From an uncultured Dorea sp. (GTDB lineage: Bacteria > Bacillota > Clostridia > Lachnospirales > Lachnospiraceae), in NCBI GenBank assembly GCA_910579925.1, contig CAJTVY010000026.1, forward strand, positions 1-49,803: a stretch of 49,803 nucleotides of DNA. The letters are read 5' to 3'. The translations under genes were made by a program, and so were the position numbers. Below the pieces are notes generated by a model. That model was not told where the DNA came from, made no database searches, and worked only from the letters and a program-made list of their open reading frames with translations. Numbering within the stretch: the stretch's first letter is position 1; each line of letters opens with the position of its first letter. Positions 41,109 to 49,803 of this stretch are shown piece after piece.

Positions 41109-43019
41109 ATGGCAGAAAGAAAACCAAAACCATATGAAATCGGTGAATTGGATCACTACCTTTTCGGGCAGGGCAATCATTATGAGATTTATAAGAAACT
41201 CGGCGCCCATAAGGTGAAGCAGGGAAGAAAAGAGGGCGTGTATTTTGCAGTGTGGGCGCCCCATGCCCGTTCTGTGTCCGTGGTAGGTGATTTCAATGAA
41301 TGGGATATGGAAGCGAATCCGATGGAAAGGGGAGAGCCTCTTGGCATATATACCTGTTTTATTCCAGATGTGAAAGAGTATGATCTGTACAAGTTCTGCG
41401 TAGAGACTTACCAGGGAGAGTTTGTATTCAAGGCAGATCCGTTTGGCTGTTATGCGGAACTGAGACCGGGGACGGCATCGAGAGTTGCTGATCTGACGAA
41501 GATTACATGGTCGGATAATGTATGGATGGAGAAACGTAAGACATGGAATCACAAGGAACAGCCGATGTCGATATACGAGGCTCATATCGGTTCATGGAAG
41601 CGTCATCCGGGAAGGGAAGATGAAGGATTCTACAATTACCGGGAGTTTGCCAAGGAGTGCGTCGCATATCTTAAGAATATGGGATACACTCATGTGGAAC
41701 TGATCGGTATTGCGGAGCATCCTTTTGACGGATCCTGGGGATACCAGGTAATCGGATACTTTGCCCCGACATCCAGATACGGGACGCCAGAAGATTTTGC
41801 GTGGATGATTAATTATTTCCATAAGAACAAGATTGGCGTGATCCTTGACTGGGTTCCGGCGCATTTTCCAAGGGACATCCATGGACTGGCGGATTTTGAC
41901 GGAACGCCTACTTATGAATATGCAGATCCTAAGAAGGGTGAACATCCTGACTGGGGAACCAAGATCTTTGATTACGGAAAGAATGAAGTGCGTAATTTCT
42001 TGATTTCTAATGCCTTATACTGGATAGAACAGTTCCATGTGGACGGACTCAGAGTCGATGCAGTGGCATCCATGCTTTATCTGGATTATGGGAAACAGGA
42101 TGGACAATGGATTGCGAATAAATATGGCGGCAATAAGAATCTGGAGGCGATTGATTTCTTCAAGCATCTGAATTCTGTGGTCCTTGGGCGTAATCCGGGG
42201 GCTGTGATGATTGCGGAGGAATCTACGGCGTGGCCGATGGTTACGGGAAGCGTGGAGGACGATGGTCTTGGATTCAGTCTGAAATGGAACATGGGCTGGA
42301 TGCATGATTTTACGGAATATATGAAGCTGGATCCGTATTTCAGAAAGGATCATCACCATCAGATGACGTTTGCCATGAGTTATGCACATAGCGAGCATTA
42401 TATTCTGGTTCTGTCTCATGACGAGGTGGTACATCTGAAATGTTCTATGCTGAATAAGATGCCGGGCCTTGGATTTGATAAGTTTGCGAACCTGAAGGCC
42501 GGATATGCGTTTATGATGGGACATGCCGGCAAGAAGCTGTTGTTCATGGGACAGGAGTTTGCGCAGCTTCGGGAGTGGAGCGAGGAGAGAGAGCTTGACT
42601 GGTTCCTGCTTGCAGAGGATGAGCACGTGCAGATGCAGAACTGGGTGAGAGATCTGTTGCACTTGTATAAGCGTAATAAGGCGATGTATGAACTGGATGA
42701 CAGCTGGGACGGCTTTGAGTGGATTAATGCGGATGATGCCAGCAGGAGTATTTTCAGTTTTGTGAGACATTCCAAAGGTAATAAGAAGAACCTGCTCTTT
42801 GTATGTAACTTTACGCCGATGGCCAGGGATGATTACCGGGTTGGCGTGCCGCGCAAGAAGCAGTATAAGCTGATTATGAACAGTGATGATGTGAAGTATG
42901 GCGGAAAGGGAGAAGAGAGACCTTTGGTGTATAAGGGCGTGAAGAAGGAATGCGACGGAAGGCCGTTCTCATTTGACTATAAGCTGCCTCCATATGGAGT
43001 TGCGATTTTTGAATTTTAA
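41109..43019 (+). CDS. glgB: 1,4-Alpha-glucan branching enzyme
   Basis: The 636-aa GH13 enzyme makes alpha-1,6 branches in glycogen. The N-terminal CBM48 (about 20-120) has VYFAVWAPHARSVSVVGDFN. The catalytic barrel has the nucleophile Asp in DGLRVDAV, acid-base Glu in MIAEEST and the third Asp in LSHDEVVH, followed by a C-terminal beta domain. GAGGG fits the ATG at 41109; the GTG at 41094 is in frame but less likely. No other glycogen genes are beside it, so it is a stand-alone glgB. Confidence 0.95.
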   Translation: MAERKPKPYEIGELDHYLFGQGNHYEIYKKLGAHKVKQGRKEGVYFAVWAPHARSVSVVGDFNEWDMEANPMERGEPLGIYTCFIPDVKEYDLYKFCVETYQGEFVFKADPFGCYAELRPGTASRVADLTKITWSDNVWMEKRKTWNHKEQPMSIYEAHIGSWKRHPGREDEGFYNYREFAKECVAYLKNMGYTHVELIGIAEHPFDGSWGYQVIGYFAPTSRYGTPEDFAWMINYFHKNKIGVILDWVPAHFPRDIHGLADFDGTPTYEYADPKKGEHPDWGTKIFDYGKNEVRNFLISNALYWIEQFHVDGLRVDAVASMLYLDYGKQDGQWIANKYGGNKNLEAIDFFKHLNSVVLGRNPGAVMIAEESTAWPMVTGSVEDDGLGFSLKWNMGWMHDFTEYMKLDPYFRKDHHHQMTFAMSYAHSEHYILVLSHDEVVHLKCSMLNKMPGLGFDKFANLKAGYAFMMGHAGKKLLFMGQEFAQLREWSEERELDWFLLAEDEHVQMQNWVRDLLHLYKRNKAMYELDDSWDGFEWINADDASRSIFSFVRHSKGNKKNLLFVCNFTPMARDDYRVGVPRKKQYKLIMNSDDVKYGGKGEERPLVYKGVKKECDGRPFSFDYKLPPYGVAIFEF

Positions 43020-43048
43020 GGGAATATAGGAACTTTGTTATAAAAACA

Positions 43049-43080
43049 GGGGCTGGCACATCTGGTGAGTGCCAGCCCCT
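43049..43080. terminator. Terminator shared by glgB and the DUF1002 gene
   Basis: An 11-bp perfect stem GGGGCTGGCAC / GTGCCAGCCCC. The minus-strand side runs into TTTTT, so it suits the DUF1002 gene best; the plus-strand side is A/T-rich. Confidence 0.88.
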
Positions 43081-43087
43081 AATATAA

Positions 43088-44395
43088 TTATTGTGCATTT
43101 TCTGTATTGGTACCCGTGGCAGAAGCGTCTGAAGCTGTATCGGCAGTGTCGGTTGTACTGCCGCTGGTTTCGGCCGTATCAGACGAACCATTCAGATTGG
43201 TTTCGGTTTCCTCATTTGCCAGGCTGGTTTCGTCGCCAGAAGTATCGGAATTAAGCCCGTCAGCATCTGAATTTTCATTCAACAAGGCATCGCCGGAATG
43301 ATCCAGGCCGCCCAAATCCCCGCTTTCAGAATCTTCAGTGTTTTCACCATTCTCATTTAAAGAAGAATCTTCTTCAGATTCGTCCTCATCGTCATCGCTT
43401 CCCCCAAAGAGATTCTTGAAAAAGCCTGTTACCTTATTCCAAAAACCGCCTTCTTCTTCGTCCGTAACTTCGCCAGAGGCATCTGTCGTGCTGTTGGTAA
43501 TGGCGTTTTCACCGAGAATTTCATCTTTGGTGTCGTTGATAATACCGCCGTCGCCATTATCAGAACCGCCTGTGAAAAAGTCTTTTACGGAAGTCCAGAG
43601 GTTGGAGAAGAACCCTTCTTCACTTGCCTTGCCTCCCAGATTCTCCAGGGTCTGCTTCAAAGACTTTACGTCATAATCGTACTGAGAAATGTTTTTCATC
43701 AGAGAGCTGATCTGCGCCATCTGTTCTTCCGTCAGTGTAATATTATAATTTTTTGCCGCATCTGTGATTGCGTCCTGAATGTCGTCGGCATCACTGAGAT
43801 CATTCTCAATGACTTCTTTTTTGACTTCGTTCATCAGACTTTCGGCGTCTTCTTTGCCTACTGCGTCAGCAAGTGCGCCGGTGGTCACGAGTTCTTCTGT
43901 GGCTGCAGACTTCTGCTCTTCGCTCAACGTCTTGCCGCTGGCTTTCTCATAGGCCATCATAATCCCGGTCAGCGCTCCTGTACCGGAGACTTCGAACGGG
44001 GCCGCGGCAACTACATTGCAGTTCTCAACGCCGGAAGTGAGGAGTGTAGAAGCAATCATTGAACTGGTTACGAAAGTGAGGTTTCCCACTTTAACCTGGA
44101 TACCGCCGCTGGTGGTAGGTTCCACATAAGAACAGCTATATGTCTTTGTACCGATCTGTGCTTCTGAGGCAATTCCTTCCATGTATTTTCTTTCGTCAGC
44201 GTTATTAACTTCGATGGTACTGACGGCTTCAGGAGTTGTGCCAAAGTAGTCGTACATGGATTTTTTCTGTTCTTCTGTCAGATTCGCTCCGATTGTGACA
44301 ACTTTCGCACCATCAGCTTTTGCTGCCATGGGTAAACTTGTGCAGGCCAGCACAGCGGCAATGACTGCCGGTATAATTTTTCTCATTTTTTTCAT
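43088..44395 (-). CDS. Secreted DUF1002 protein with acidic low-complexity tail
   Basis: This 435-aa protein has a signal peptide (1-28), a DUF1002 region (about 30-250, YpuA-like, with LTEEQKKSMYDYFG and TSSMIASTLLTSGVENCNV) and a Ser/Thr/Asp/Glu-rich tail of about 170 residues. The linker holds two copies of a similar amphipathic segment (FFSNLWTSVKDFFTGGSD and FWNKVTGFFKNLFGGSDD). Function unknown, exported. The ATG at 44395 has no clear ribosome site; ATG 44386 is an alternative. Confidence 0.82.
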   Translation of the reverse strand: MKKMRKIIPAVIAAVLACTSLPMAAKADGAKVVTIGANLTEEQKKSMYDYFGTTPEAVSTIEVNNADERKYMEGIASEAQIGTKTYSCSYVEPTTSGGIQVKVGNLTFVTSSMIASTLLTSGVENCNVVAAAPFEVSGTGALTGIMMAYEKASGKTLSEEQKSAATEELVTTGALADAVGKEDAESLMNEVKKEVIENDLSDADDIQDAITDAAKNYNITLTEEQMAQISSLMKNISQYDYDVKSLKQTLENLGGKASEEGFFSNLWTSVKDFFTGGSDNGDGGIINDTKDEILGENAITNSTTDASGEVTDEEEGGFWNKVTGFFKNLFGGSDDDEDESEEDSSLNENGENTEDSESGDLGGLDHSGDALLNENSDADGLNSDTSGDETSLANEETETNLNGSSDTAETSGSTTDTADTASDASATGTNTENAQ

Positions 44396-44499
44396 AATAT
44401 CTGGTGTTTAATCACCTATACCCCCTTTTTGTCTGAGTATTTCTACTTGAATCTCCCCTAATATAACATATCTTCTGGTATTTGCAAATAAAATAAGCC

Positions 44500-44823
44500 T
44501 TAACTATTTCTAAAGATTTTTTGTAGACGGCGATCAAATACGTCTTCATCTATGATTCCCTGCATGCTGCCAAGGAATTTTCCATTTCGGAAAAAGACGA
44601 ATGTGGGAACAATATCGGCCTCGTAATCCGCTGCGAGCAGTGGGGATTCGTCAATTTCGACTTCGCAGAAACGGAGCCGGCCATGGTATTTTTGCTCTAT
44701 CTCTTCCACAATGGGTTTCATCATGGCGCATTTTCCACACCAGACGGCGTAGAACATGACAATAACCGGAAGCGGACCGCGTGTTGTCTCGGTGGAAAAG
44801 TTTTGGGATGTTAAATGCTGCAT
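44500..44823 (-). CDS. Thioredoxin-like protein with WCGKC active site
   Basis: A 107-aa thioredoxin fold protein with the redox motif WCGKC in place of the usual WCGPC, the buried-Asp equivalent and the cis-Pro in VPTFVFF. The changed Pro should raise redox potential toward that of isomerase-like thioredoxins (known for such substitutions in general). No signal peptide, so cytoplasmic. AAGGAAGG precedes the ATG. Confidence 0.9.
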   Translation of the reverse strand: MQHLTSQNFSTETTRGPLPVIVMFYAVWCGKCAMMKPIVEEIEQKYHGRLRFCEVEIDESPLLAADYEADIVPTFVFFRNGKFLGSMQGIIDEDVFDRRLQKIFRNS

Positions 44824-44864
44824 AGATTATTCCTTCCTTATTGTCAGAGTTCCTAAGCCTGGGG

Positions 44865-45005
44865 TCAGCAGCCGGGATTCAGGGTGCGGTATACTTCATC
44901 CATAGATTTTTTCAGGCAGGTCAGTTTCTTGTGGAGTCCTTTTCGGTGGTAAGTAAATTCACAAATTTTCTGCCGGATACTTTTCTTTCTCTTTTTGCGT
45001 CCCAT
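44865..45005 (-). CDS. Small basic protein of unknown function
   Basis: A 46-aa frame begins with GRKKRKKSIRQK and ends in NPGC, rich in Lys/Arg and probably helical. ATG 45005 has GGAAG seven bases upstream; ATG 45023 is in frame and weaker. A minus-strand TATAAT lies about 30 nt upstream. It fills the gap between trmB and the thioredoxin gene, with composition unlike random frames, but I know no named family. Confidence 0.45.
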   Translation of the reverse strand: MGRKKRKKSIRQKICEFTYHRKGLHKKLTCLKKSMDEVYRTLNPGC

Positions 45006-45103
45006 GTGCATACTTCCAGACATAAGTTCTTCTATATTATATATGCGAAGAAAGGGGAGTATGTGAATAAATAATGGAATAAAACCGACAAAAAGATCAG
45101 ACA

Positions 45104-45772
45104 TTATATTTTCTGGGCAACTAATTTACAAATCGGATTACCTAAAGAAGAGAATTTCTCTTCATACTCTGTCATGATATTCCCTTGATTCATCCTGCTG
45201 TCGTTGTGAAGGTCATAAGTACACCCGTTTATCATAAAATCCGAAGAAGCGTTCACCTCTGCGACAGAGAAGTCAAAAAGCAGACGGTTATCGGTCTTGA
45301 ACTCGATGGCGCCCATATCTGCAAGAATCTCATGATAACGTGCAAGAAACGTTCTGGATGTGAGCCGTCTTTCCGCATGTCTTGCCTTGGGCCATGGATC
45401 CGAGAAATTCAGATAGATACGGTCAGCTTCTCCGGGAGCAAACGCTTCCGTGAGGCTTCGGGCATCCATACAGATGAAGCGGAGGTTTGAATAGGCTGTC
45501 TTCATGTCGGGAATGGCGCGAGTCTCGTTTAGGCTCTCTACTGCCCGCAGCAGCACGCTAGAGTATCTTTCGATACCGATATAATTAACGTCTGGATTCT
45601 GCATGGCAAGGGTCAGAAGAAACTGCCCCTTCCCCATTCCGATCTCTATATGGACAGGGTTGAGATTTCCGAACACATCCTTCCATCGTCCGCGGCAGTC
45701 GGACACATTTTTAACAACTTCTTTACACTCGTTCAGCACGCTCTCGGCGCGTGGTATATTTCTAAGACGCAT
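45104..45772 (-). CDS. trmB: tRNA (guanine-46-N7)-methyltransferase
   Basis: The 222-aa SAM-dependent enzyme methylates G46 in the variable loop of tRNA. Motif I is HIEIGMGKGQF (41-51), the ERYSSVLLRAV segment follows, and NFSDPWPKARH is the family's catalytic/tRNA-binding signature. GGGGGAAA precedes the ATG at a modest distance. Transcribed away from the V-ATPase operon. Confidence 0.95.
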   Translation of the reverse strand: MRLRNIPRAESVLNECKEVVKNVSDCRGRWKDVFGNLNPVHIEIGMGKGQFLLTLAMQNPDVNYIGIERYSSVLLRAVESLNETRAIPDMKTAYSNLRFICMDARSLTEAFAPGEADRIYLNFSDPWPKARHAERRLTSRTFLARYHEILADMGAIEFKTDNRLLFDFSVAEVNASSDFMINGCTYDLHNDSRMNQGNIMTEYEEKFSSLGNPICKLVAQKI

Positions 45773-45935
45773 ATGTGATTTCCCCCTGTTTTCAAGCGTT
45801 TTCGTATGTTTCTTAGTTTATAATGAGGGAGCAGAAATGTCAATTAAATATAAGTGTGTGAAAAACATAACATATAACGGTTTTTTTGTTTATTTTTACT
45901 ATAGAATTTTGAAAAAAACGGAGTATATTATAATT

Positions 45936-46005
45936 GTGTGCAAATTGGCGGGAAATGTCGGCAGAAACATCAGTTATAATTGCAGATTCTGAAACGCTTG
46001 CACAC
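45936..46005 (+). promoter_or_regulatory. Inverted repeat in the V-ATPase upstream region
   Basis: GTGTGCAA (45936-45943) pairs perfectly with TTGCACAC (45998-46005) around 54 nt. Each arm lies just after or around a TATAATTG (45929 and 45975), the candidate -10 boxes, neither with a good -35. The rest of the 270-nt gap is A/T-rich and empty. Confidence 0.4.
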
Positions 46006-46042
46006 ACAATAGTAGTAAATCTTAGAGGAATGGAGGCGGCCA

Positions 46043-46354
46043 ATGAACACGGTTGTAAAGAAACTGGCAGATATCGAGGCAACGGCGGAAGCGATTGTGG
46101 AGCATGCCCAGGCCCAGAAGAGTGAGATCGAGAAGAAGATCCAGACTCAGAGAGACCGTTTTGACACGGAGCTTGAGGACAGGACTCGAAAGCAACTGGC
46201 GCAGATCAGGCAGGAGGCGGACGAGAAGATGGAACGGATTCTCCGGGAGCAGAGGGAGAAGAATCGTTCGACAATCGACAATCTGAAGAAGGAATTTGAG
46301 GAAAACCATACTGCTTACGCCAGAGAGATTCTTGCACATATTGCAGAGGTGTAG
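46043..46354 (+). CDS. V-type ATPase G/H-like stalk subunit
   Basis: A 103-aa, almost wholly helical, charged coiled-coil protein at the head of the V-ATPase operon. That size and place fit the peripheral stalk subunit (NtpF / subunit G/H) that pairs with subunit E. ATGGAGGCGG precedes the ATG. The next gene follows after 3 nt. Confidence 0.82.
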   Translation: MNTVVKKLADIEATAEAIVEHAQAQKSEIEKKIQTQRDRFDTELEDRTRKQLAQIRQEADEKMERILREQREKNRSTIDNLKKEFEENHTAYAREILAHIAEV

Positions 46355-46357
46355 GGC

Positions 46358-47404
46358 ATGGGAAATGTGATGTCGTACAGCGGACTTACCACGAAGATAA
46401 GGGCGATGCAGGCGAAGCTTTTAAGCCAGCAGGATTTTGAGAATATTGCGAACTTGAAAAGCGTGCCGGAGGCAATCGAATATCTGAAAGGCAGGCCTGC
46501 CTATGCAAGATATGTGGAACAGATGGATATTTCTCTGTATCATAGAGGGAATATAGAGAAGATTCTTTATCAGTCTTTGTTCGACGACTATACGAGGATC
46601 TTCCGGTTTGCGGGAATTGAGCAGAAGAAGTTTCTGAAGCTGTACTGGAAAAGGTACGAGATTGACCTGATCAATTACTGTCTGCGTATTGTATTCAACC
46701 ACTATGATATGCCGTTTGATATAGGATATAAGAAGGAATTTTTTGATAAATATTCCCAGATATCCATAGACCGGCTGATTACCTCCCGGAATGTGGAAGA
46801 GTTAATTGATAATCTAAAAGGTACGGAATATTATGCGCCGCTTCAGACTCTTCGGGAGACGGAAGGGGCAACGTTGTTTGACTATGACCTGACCCTTGAC
46901 CTGTACTATTTTTCAGAAATGTGGAAGAAGAACCGACGGCTTCTTAGCGGCAGGGAACGGGAAATGTACATACGGGATATGGGGATGAAGATTGATCTGC
47001 TGAATATCCAGTGGATTTACCGGGCGAAGAAGTATTATAATAAGCTTCCGCCGGATATCTATTCTATGACGATTCCGATTCAGTACAGGATCAGTCTGGA
47101 GGAATTTAAAGGGTTGGTGGAGACCCCGACGATAGAAGAGTATGAGAAGCGGCTGGAGGAGACATATTATGCCCGGAAGTATTCCGATATCAGTGGAAAG
47201 ACGCTTGAGGCCACTTATAAGGAGTGTCTGATCCGCCAGTATGTCAGTGACAGGAGGCGAAACCCCTATTCCATAGCAACGGTGAATACTTATCTGTTTT
47301 TGAAGGAAGAAGAGATATATAAACTAACAACAGCCCTTGAATGTATTCGTTACGGCTTATCTTCAAGAGAAACGTTAGGATACTTAGGAGGTGTGATGCA
47401 ATGA
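46358..47404 (+). CDS. ntpC: V-type ATPase subunit C (AC39 family)
   Basis: The 348-aa helical protein of the vacuolar/archaeal subunit C/d family joins the central rotor to the membrane ring. SYSGLTTKIRAM at the N-terminus and RVEE/NVEELID-type helices match the family. Its last bases carry the AGGAGGTG site for subunit I, and its TGA overlaps the next ATG. Confidence 0.93.
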   Translation: MGNVMSYSGLTTKIRAMQAKLLSQQDFENIANLKSVPEAIEYLKGRPAYARYVEQMDISLYHRGNIEKILYQSLFDDYTRIFRFAGIEQKKFLKLYWKRYEIDLINYCLRIVFNHYDMPFDIGYKKEFFDKYSQISIDRLITSRNVEELIDNLKGTEYYAPLQTLRETEGATLFDYDLTLDLYYFSEMWKKNRRLLSGREREMYIRDMGMKIDLLNIQWIYRAKKYYNKLPPDIYSMTIPIQYRISLEEFKGLVETPTIEEYEKRLEETYYARKYSDISGKTLEATYKECLIRQYVSDRRRNPYSIATVNTYLFLKEEEIYKLTTALECIRYGLSSRETLGYLGGVMQ

Positions 47405-49335
47405 TTGTTAAGATGAAGTTTTTGAGCATCAGCGGCCCGAGAATGGATATCGACCGCGTATGCGACAAATATCTGTCAAAATATGAGATGCAGCTTGAGA
47501 ATGCAGTCACTGAACTGAAGACGACAGATAATCTTCTGCCTTTTGTGGAGGTGAACCCATACAAAGACGCTCTTGCAAAAGCGGAACAGTTTGCCGCTCT
47601 TCTGCCGGAAGGAACGGGCATGATCGACCAGTCTATGTCCAAAGATGAGATGCTTGCATTTATCCGGCAGATTAACCATGATTATCTGGATCTTGTGGAG
47701 AAGAAGGAACTGCTGAACAAGAAGGAAAATGAAGTCCGGGAGCGGCTGAACGTTCTGGAACCCTTCACCCCCCTGGATCTGGAACTGCACAAGGCGATGC
47801 ATTACAAGTATATGAAGGTCCGTTTCGGAAGGATCGGAGTGGATTATTATAAAAGACTTGAAAAATATCTGTTTGGCGATCTGCAGGCGGTGTTCCTGGA
47901 GGGAACCAGAAATGAAAATTATGTTTACGGCTGCTATTTCGTGGCTAACGTGGACACGAGCAAAGTAGATTCAGCGTTTAATTCTCTGCATTTTGAGCGT
48001 ATTACAATTCCATCAGAGTTTATCGGGACGCCGAAGGATGCATGTATGAGTATGCAAAAAGACATCGAAGAGGTCAGAAACCAGATGGAGGAGATCGACC
48101 GTCAGATCGCGGAACTGGTAAGCAGCCATGCGGCAAAACTCTTAGGAACCAGGAACCGTCTTGAGGAACTGTCGAATAATTTTGACGTGCGCAAGATGGC
48201 GGCAAGAACGGACATGGGAGATACGAAGGAAGACTATTACATCCTCTGCGGCTGGATGGGCGAGGGAGACGTGGCTGCTCTGATGGAAGAGGCAAAGGAG
48301 GATGACAGAGTTTTCATCGTCGTGGAGGAAGACCGGGAGAAGTTCTTCGGGGAACCGCCGACAAAACTTAAGAATCCCAGGTTTTTCAAGCCTTTTGAGA
48401 TGTTTATCAGAATGTACGGACTTCCTGCTCATGATGAGCTGGATCCGACGATGTTCGTGGCGCTTACTTATACGTTTATCTTCGGAGCGATGTTCGGAGA
48501 TGTGGGACAGGGATTCTGCCTGTTTGTGATCGGCGGACTGATCTACATAAGGAAGAAGATGAGCCTGGCTGGAATTGTGTCGATTGCCGGTATTTTTTCT
48601 ATGATATTTGGCGTAATGTTCGGCAGCGTCTTTGGATTTGAAGACCTGATTCCGGCAGTCTGGATGCGGCCTGTGGAGGCGATGACGGATCTTCCGTTCA
48701 TTGGTCAGTTGAATACGGTATTCATCATAGCGATTGCCTTTGGTATGGCGCTGAATATCCTGGTTATGCTTTTCCAGATTGTCAATGCGGCGAAAGCCCA
48801 CGATACAGAAAATCTATGGTTTTCCACAAACGGGGTTGCGGGGCTTGTGTTCTACGGTTTCCTGGTGCTGACAATTGTGCTGTATATGACGGGGCATAAG
48901 GTTCCGGGGAATGTGATGATGGCTGCGTTTCTTGGAATTCCGATTCTGATTTTTATATTCAAGGAGCCGCTTACCAACCTGGTGGAGCACAATCACAAGA
49001 AGATGGAAGAGAGCAAGGCCATGTTCCTGGTGCAGGGATTTTTCGAATTGTTTGAGACGCTTCTGAGTTATTTCTCCAATACCCTTTCCTATGTGCGGAT
49101 CGGGGCGTTTGCCGTGAGTCATGCGGCGATCATGGAGGTTGTTCTAATGCTTTCAGGAGCGGAGAGCGGTTCGGCGAATCTGTTCGGCGTTATTCTGGGA
49201 AATATGATCGTATGTGCTTTAGAAGGCCTGATTGTCGGTATACAGGTACTTCGTCTGGAATATTATGAGATGTTCAGCCGCTTCTATAAAGGAAGCGGAC
49301 GGGAATTCAAACCATTTAACAAACAGAGTAAATAG
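47401..49335 (+). CDS. ntpI: V-type ATPase subunit I
   Basis: A 644-aa stator/membrane subunit. Residues 1-330 are cytoplasmic and coiled-coil rich. The C-terminal half has seven or so membrane helices, with MFGDVGQGFCLF, GVMFGSVFGFED and the LSNTLSYVRIGAFAVSHA helix that carries the conserved Arg facing the K ring. The ATG at 47401 overlaps the ntpC stop (ATGA). Confidence 0.95.
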   Translation: MIVKMKFLSISGPRMDIDRVCDKYLSKYEMQLENAVTELKTTDNLLPFVEVNPYKDALAKAEQFAALLPEGTGMIDQSMSKDEMLAFIRQINHDYLDLVEKKELLNKKENEVRERLNVLEPFTPLDLELHKAMHYKYMKVRFGRIGVDYYKRLEKYLFGDLQAVFLEGTRNENYVYGCYFVANVDTSKVDSAFNSLHFERITIPSEFIGTPKDACMSMQKDIEEVRNQMEEIDRQIAELVSSHAAKLLGTRNRLEELSNNFDVRKMAARTDMGDTKEDYYILCGWMGEGDVAALMEEAKEDDRVFIVVEEDREKFFGEPPTKLKNPRFFKPFEMFIRMYGLPAHDELDPTMFVALTYTFIFGAMFGDVGQGFCLFVIGGLIYIRKKMSLAGIVSIAGIFSMIFGVMFGSVFGFEDLIPAVWMRPVEAMTDLPFIGQLNTVFIIAIAFGMALNILVMLFQIVNAAKAHDTENLWFSTNGVAGLVFYGFLVLTIVLYMTGHKVPGNVMMAAFLGIPILIFIFKEPLTNLVEHNHKKMEESKAMFLVQGFFELFETLLSYFSNTLSYVRIGAFAVSHAAIMEVVLMLSGAESGSANLFGVILGNMIVCALEGLIVGIQVLRLEYYEMFSRFYKGSGREFKPFNKQSK

Positions 49336-49355
49336 ATGTGAGGAGGATTTAGATC

Positions 49356-49787
49356 ATGACTTTAACGGTGAAATTATTACTTATTACGGCGCTGGTACTT
49401 AGTATCATCATTCCATTTGGCTATTTTCTGATCGGAGAGAAGACGAAGAAGCGTTATAAGAGAGCGGTCGGGGTGAATGCATTCTTTTATTTCGGCGCCT
49501 TTGCCATCGCAGCTATTATGATGTTCGGCGGCGCTCCTGCTCAGGCGGCCGAAGCGGCGGGAACTGCGTCTAATGCCGTCGGCTTTGGTTATCTTGCCGC
49601 CGCACTGTCAACCGGTCTTTCCTGTGTCGGCGGCGGTATTGCCGTAGCGAGCGCCGCAAGCGCCGCACTTGGCGCAATCAGTGAAGACTCCAGCGCACTT
49701 GGTAAGTCTCTGATCTTTGTAGGTCTTGCGGAAGGTGTCTGTCTGTATGGACTGATCATCTCCTTCATGATCCTGGGTAAATTGTAA
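49356..49787 (+). CDS. ntpK: V-type ATPase subunit K (rotor ring proteolipid)
   Basis: A 143-aa membrane protein with about four helices; the ion-binding Glu is in the last helix (GLAEGVCLYGL). The first helix pair lacks a matching carboxylate, as is normal for duplicated K subunits. An Ala-rich loop (PAQAAEAAGTAS) joins the halves. Proton or sodium use cannot be decided with confidence. GAGGAGGA precedes the ATG. Confidence 0.93.
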   Translation: MTLTVKLLLITALVLSIIIPFGYFLIGEKTKKRYKRAVGVNAFFYFGAFAIAAIMMFGGAPAQAAEAAGTASNAVGFGYLAAALSTGLSCVGGGIAVASAASAALGAISEDSSALGKSLIFVGLAEGVCLYGLIISFMILGKL

Positions 49788-49788
49788 G

Positions 49789-49803
49789 ATGAAGATGTAT
49801 CTG
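49789..49803 (+). CDS. ntpG: Start of the next V-ATPase gene, probably subunit F (cut by window end)
   Basis: ATG two bases after the K stop reads M-K-M-Y-L, as subunit F proteins in this family often begin. Only five codons are present, so the call leans on operon order. Confidence 0.45.

Noticed and set aside
1..49803. tRNA or rRNA genes and CRISPR arrays
   Set aside because: I looked through the intergenic stretches and saw no cloverleaf, conserved rRNA block or regularly spaced repeats.

Overview
The window reads as chromosome of a spore-forming, monoderm, low-to-medium G+C Firmicute, most likely a gut Lachnospiraceae. I place it near the Dorea / Mediterraneibacter / Clostridium scindens group from gene content and family resemblance only; no marker here settles the genus. 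Pointers are a BofA-type protein and a CwlD-type amidase (sporulation), a secretin-less tad pilus locus with DUF5702 and DUF6382 partners, DUF6147 and DUF4367 proteins, and a V-type ATPase operon. Gene density is high, and most starts have AGGAGG-like ribosome binding sites, several on GTG or TTG.

Layout. 1-3.7 kb: a lipoprotein, then a minus-strand yaaL-cwlD-sua5 block, and divergent bofA. 3.7-12.1 kb: a compact plus-strand tad/Flp pilus operon running tadZ, tadA, tadB, tadC, flp, DUF5702, TadE-like, prepilin peptidase, second TadE-like, DUF6382, with a rhomboid protease just after it. 12.8-19 kb: an orphan histidine kinase, a HIT protein, an ECF-like sigma factor, murG on the minus strand, a DUF4367 membrane protein, a secreted DUF6147 protein, a TSCPD protein and mtnN. 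19-27 kb: a membrane protein with YAVR repeats, pgi, a PLP decarboxylase, then holB-ricT-trmN6-rsmI (DNA replication, RNA processing and RNA methylation). 27-32 kb: ugpC/msmX sugar-importer ATPase, a CdaR-type regulator and an aconitase-family hydratase. 32-35.6 kb: an ECF sigma factor with a beta-propeller membrane partner, and biotin transporter bioY behind a BirA-type operator. 35.6-36.7 kb: an intergenic stretch with a promoter-to-terminator unit lacking an intact gene, plus a mobile repeat. 36.7-43 kb: a 1410-residue TPR / coiled repeat / acidic repeat / P-loop protein and glgB. 43-45.8 kb: a DUF1002 protein, thioredoxin, a small basic protein and trmB on the minus strand. 46 kb to the end: V-type ATPase genes G/H-C-I-K and the first codons of F.

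How the genes fit together. The tad genes encode a cytoplasmic motor (TadA with TadZ), a two-part membrane platform (TadB, TadC), a pilin, pseudopilins and the peptidase that matures them. Two sigma factors each have a plausible membrane regulator nearby. The V-ATPase genes form an ion-pump operon that continues past the window.

Most notable observations: (1) two nearly identical 143/144-bp non-coding elements, each flanked by a perfect 8-bp target duplication, one of which splits a promoter so that the element should be transcribed as a leader; (2) a TadE-like pseudopilin carrying two tandem His-Cys/Cys-x-x-Cys modules; (3) the giant TPR/repeat/P-loop protein with a degraded Walker B; (4) a 28-bp perfect inverted repeat around a 79-nt loop; (5) a BirA-type operator overlapping the bioY -35 box; (6) an apparently decayed transcription unit upstream of the giant gene.
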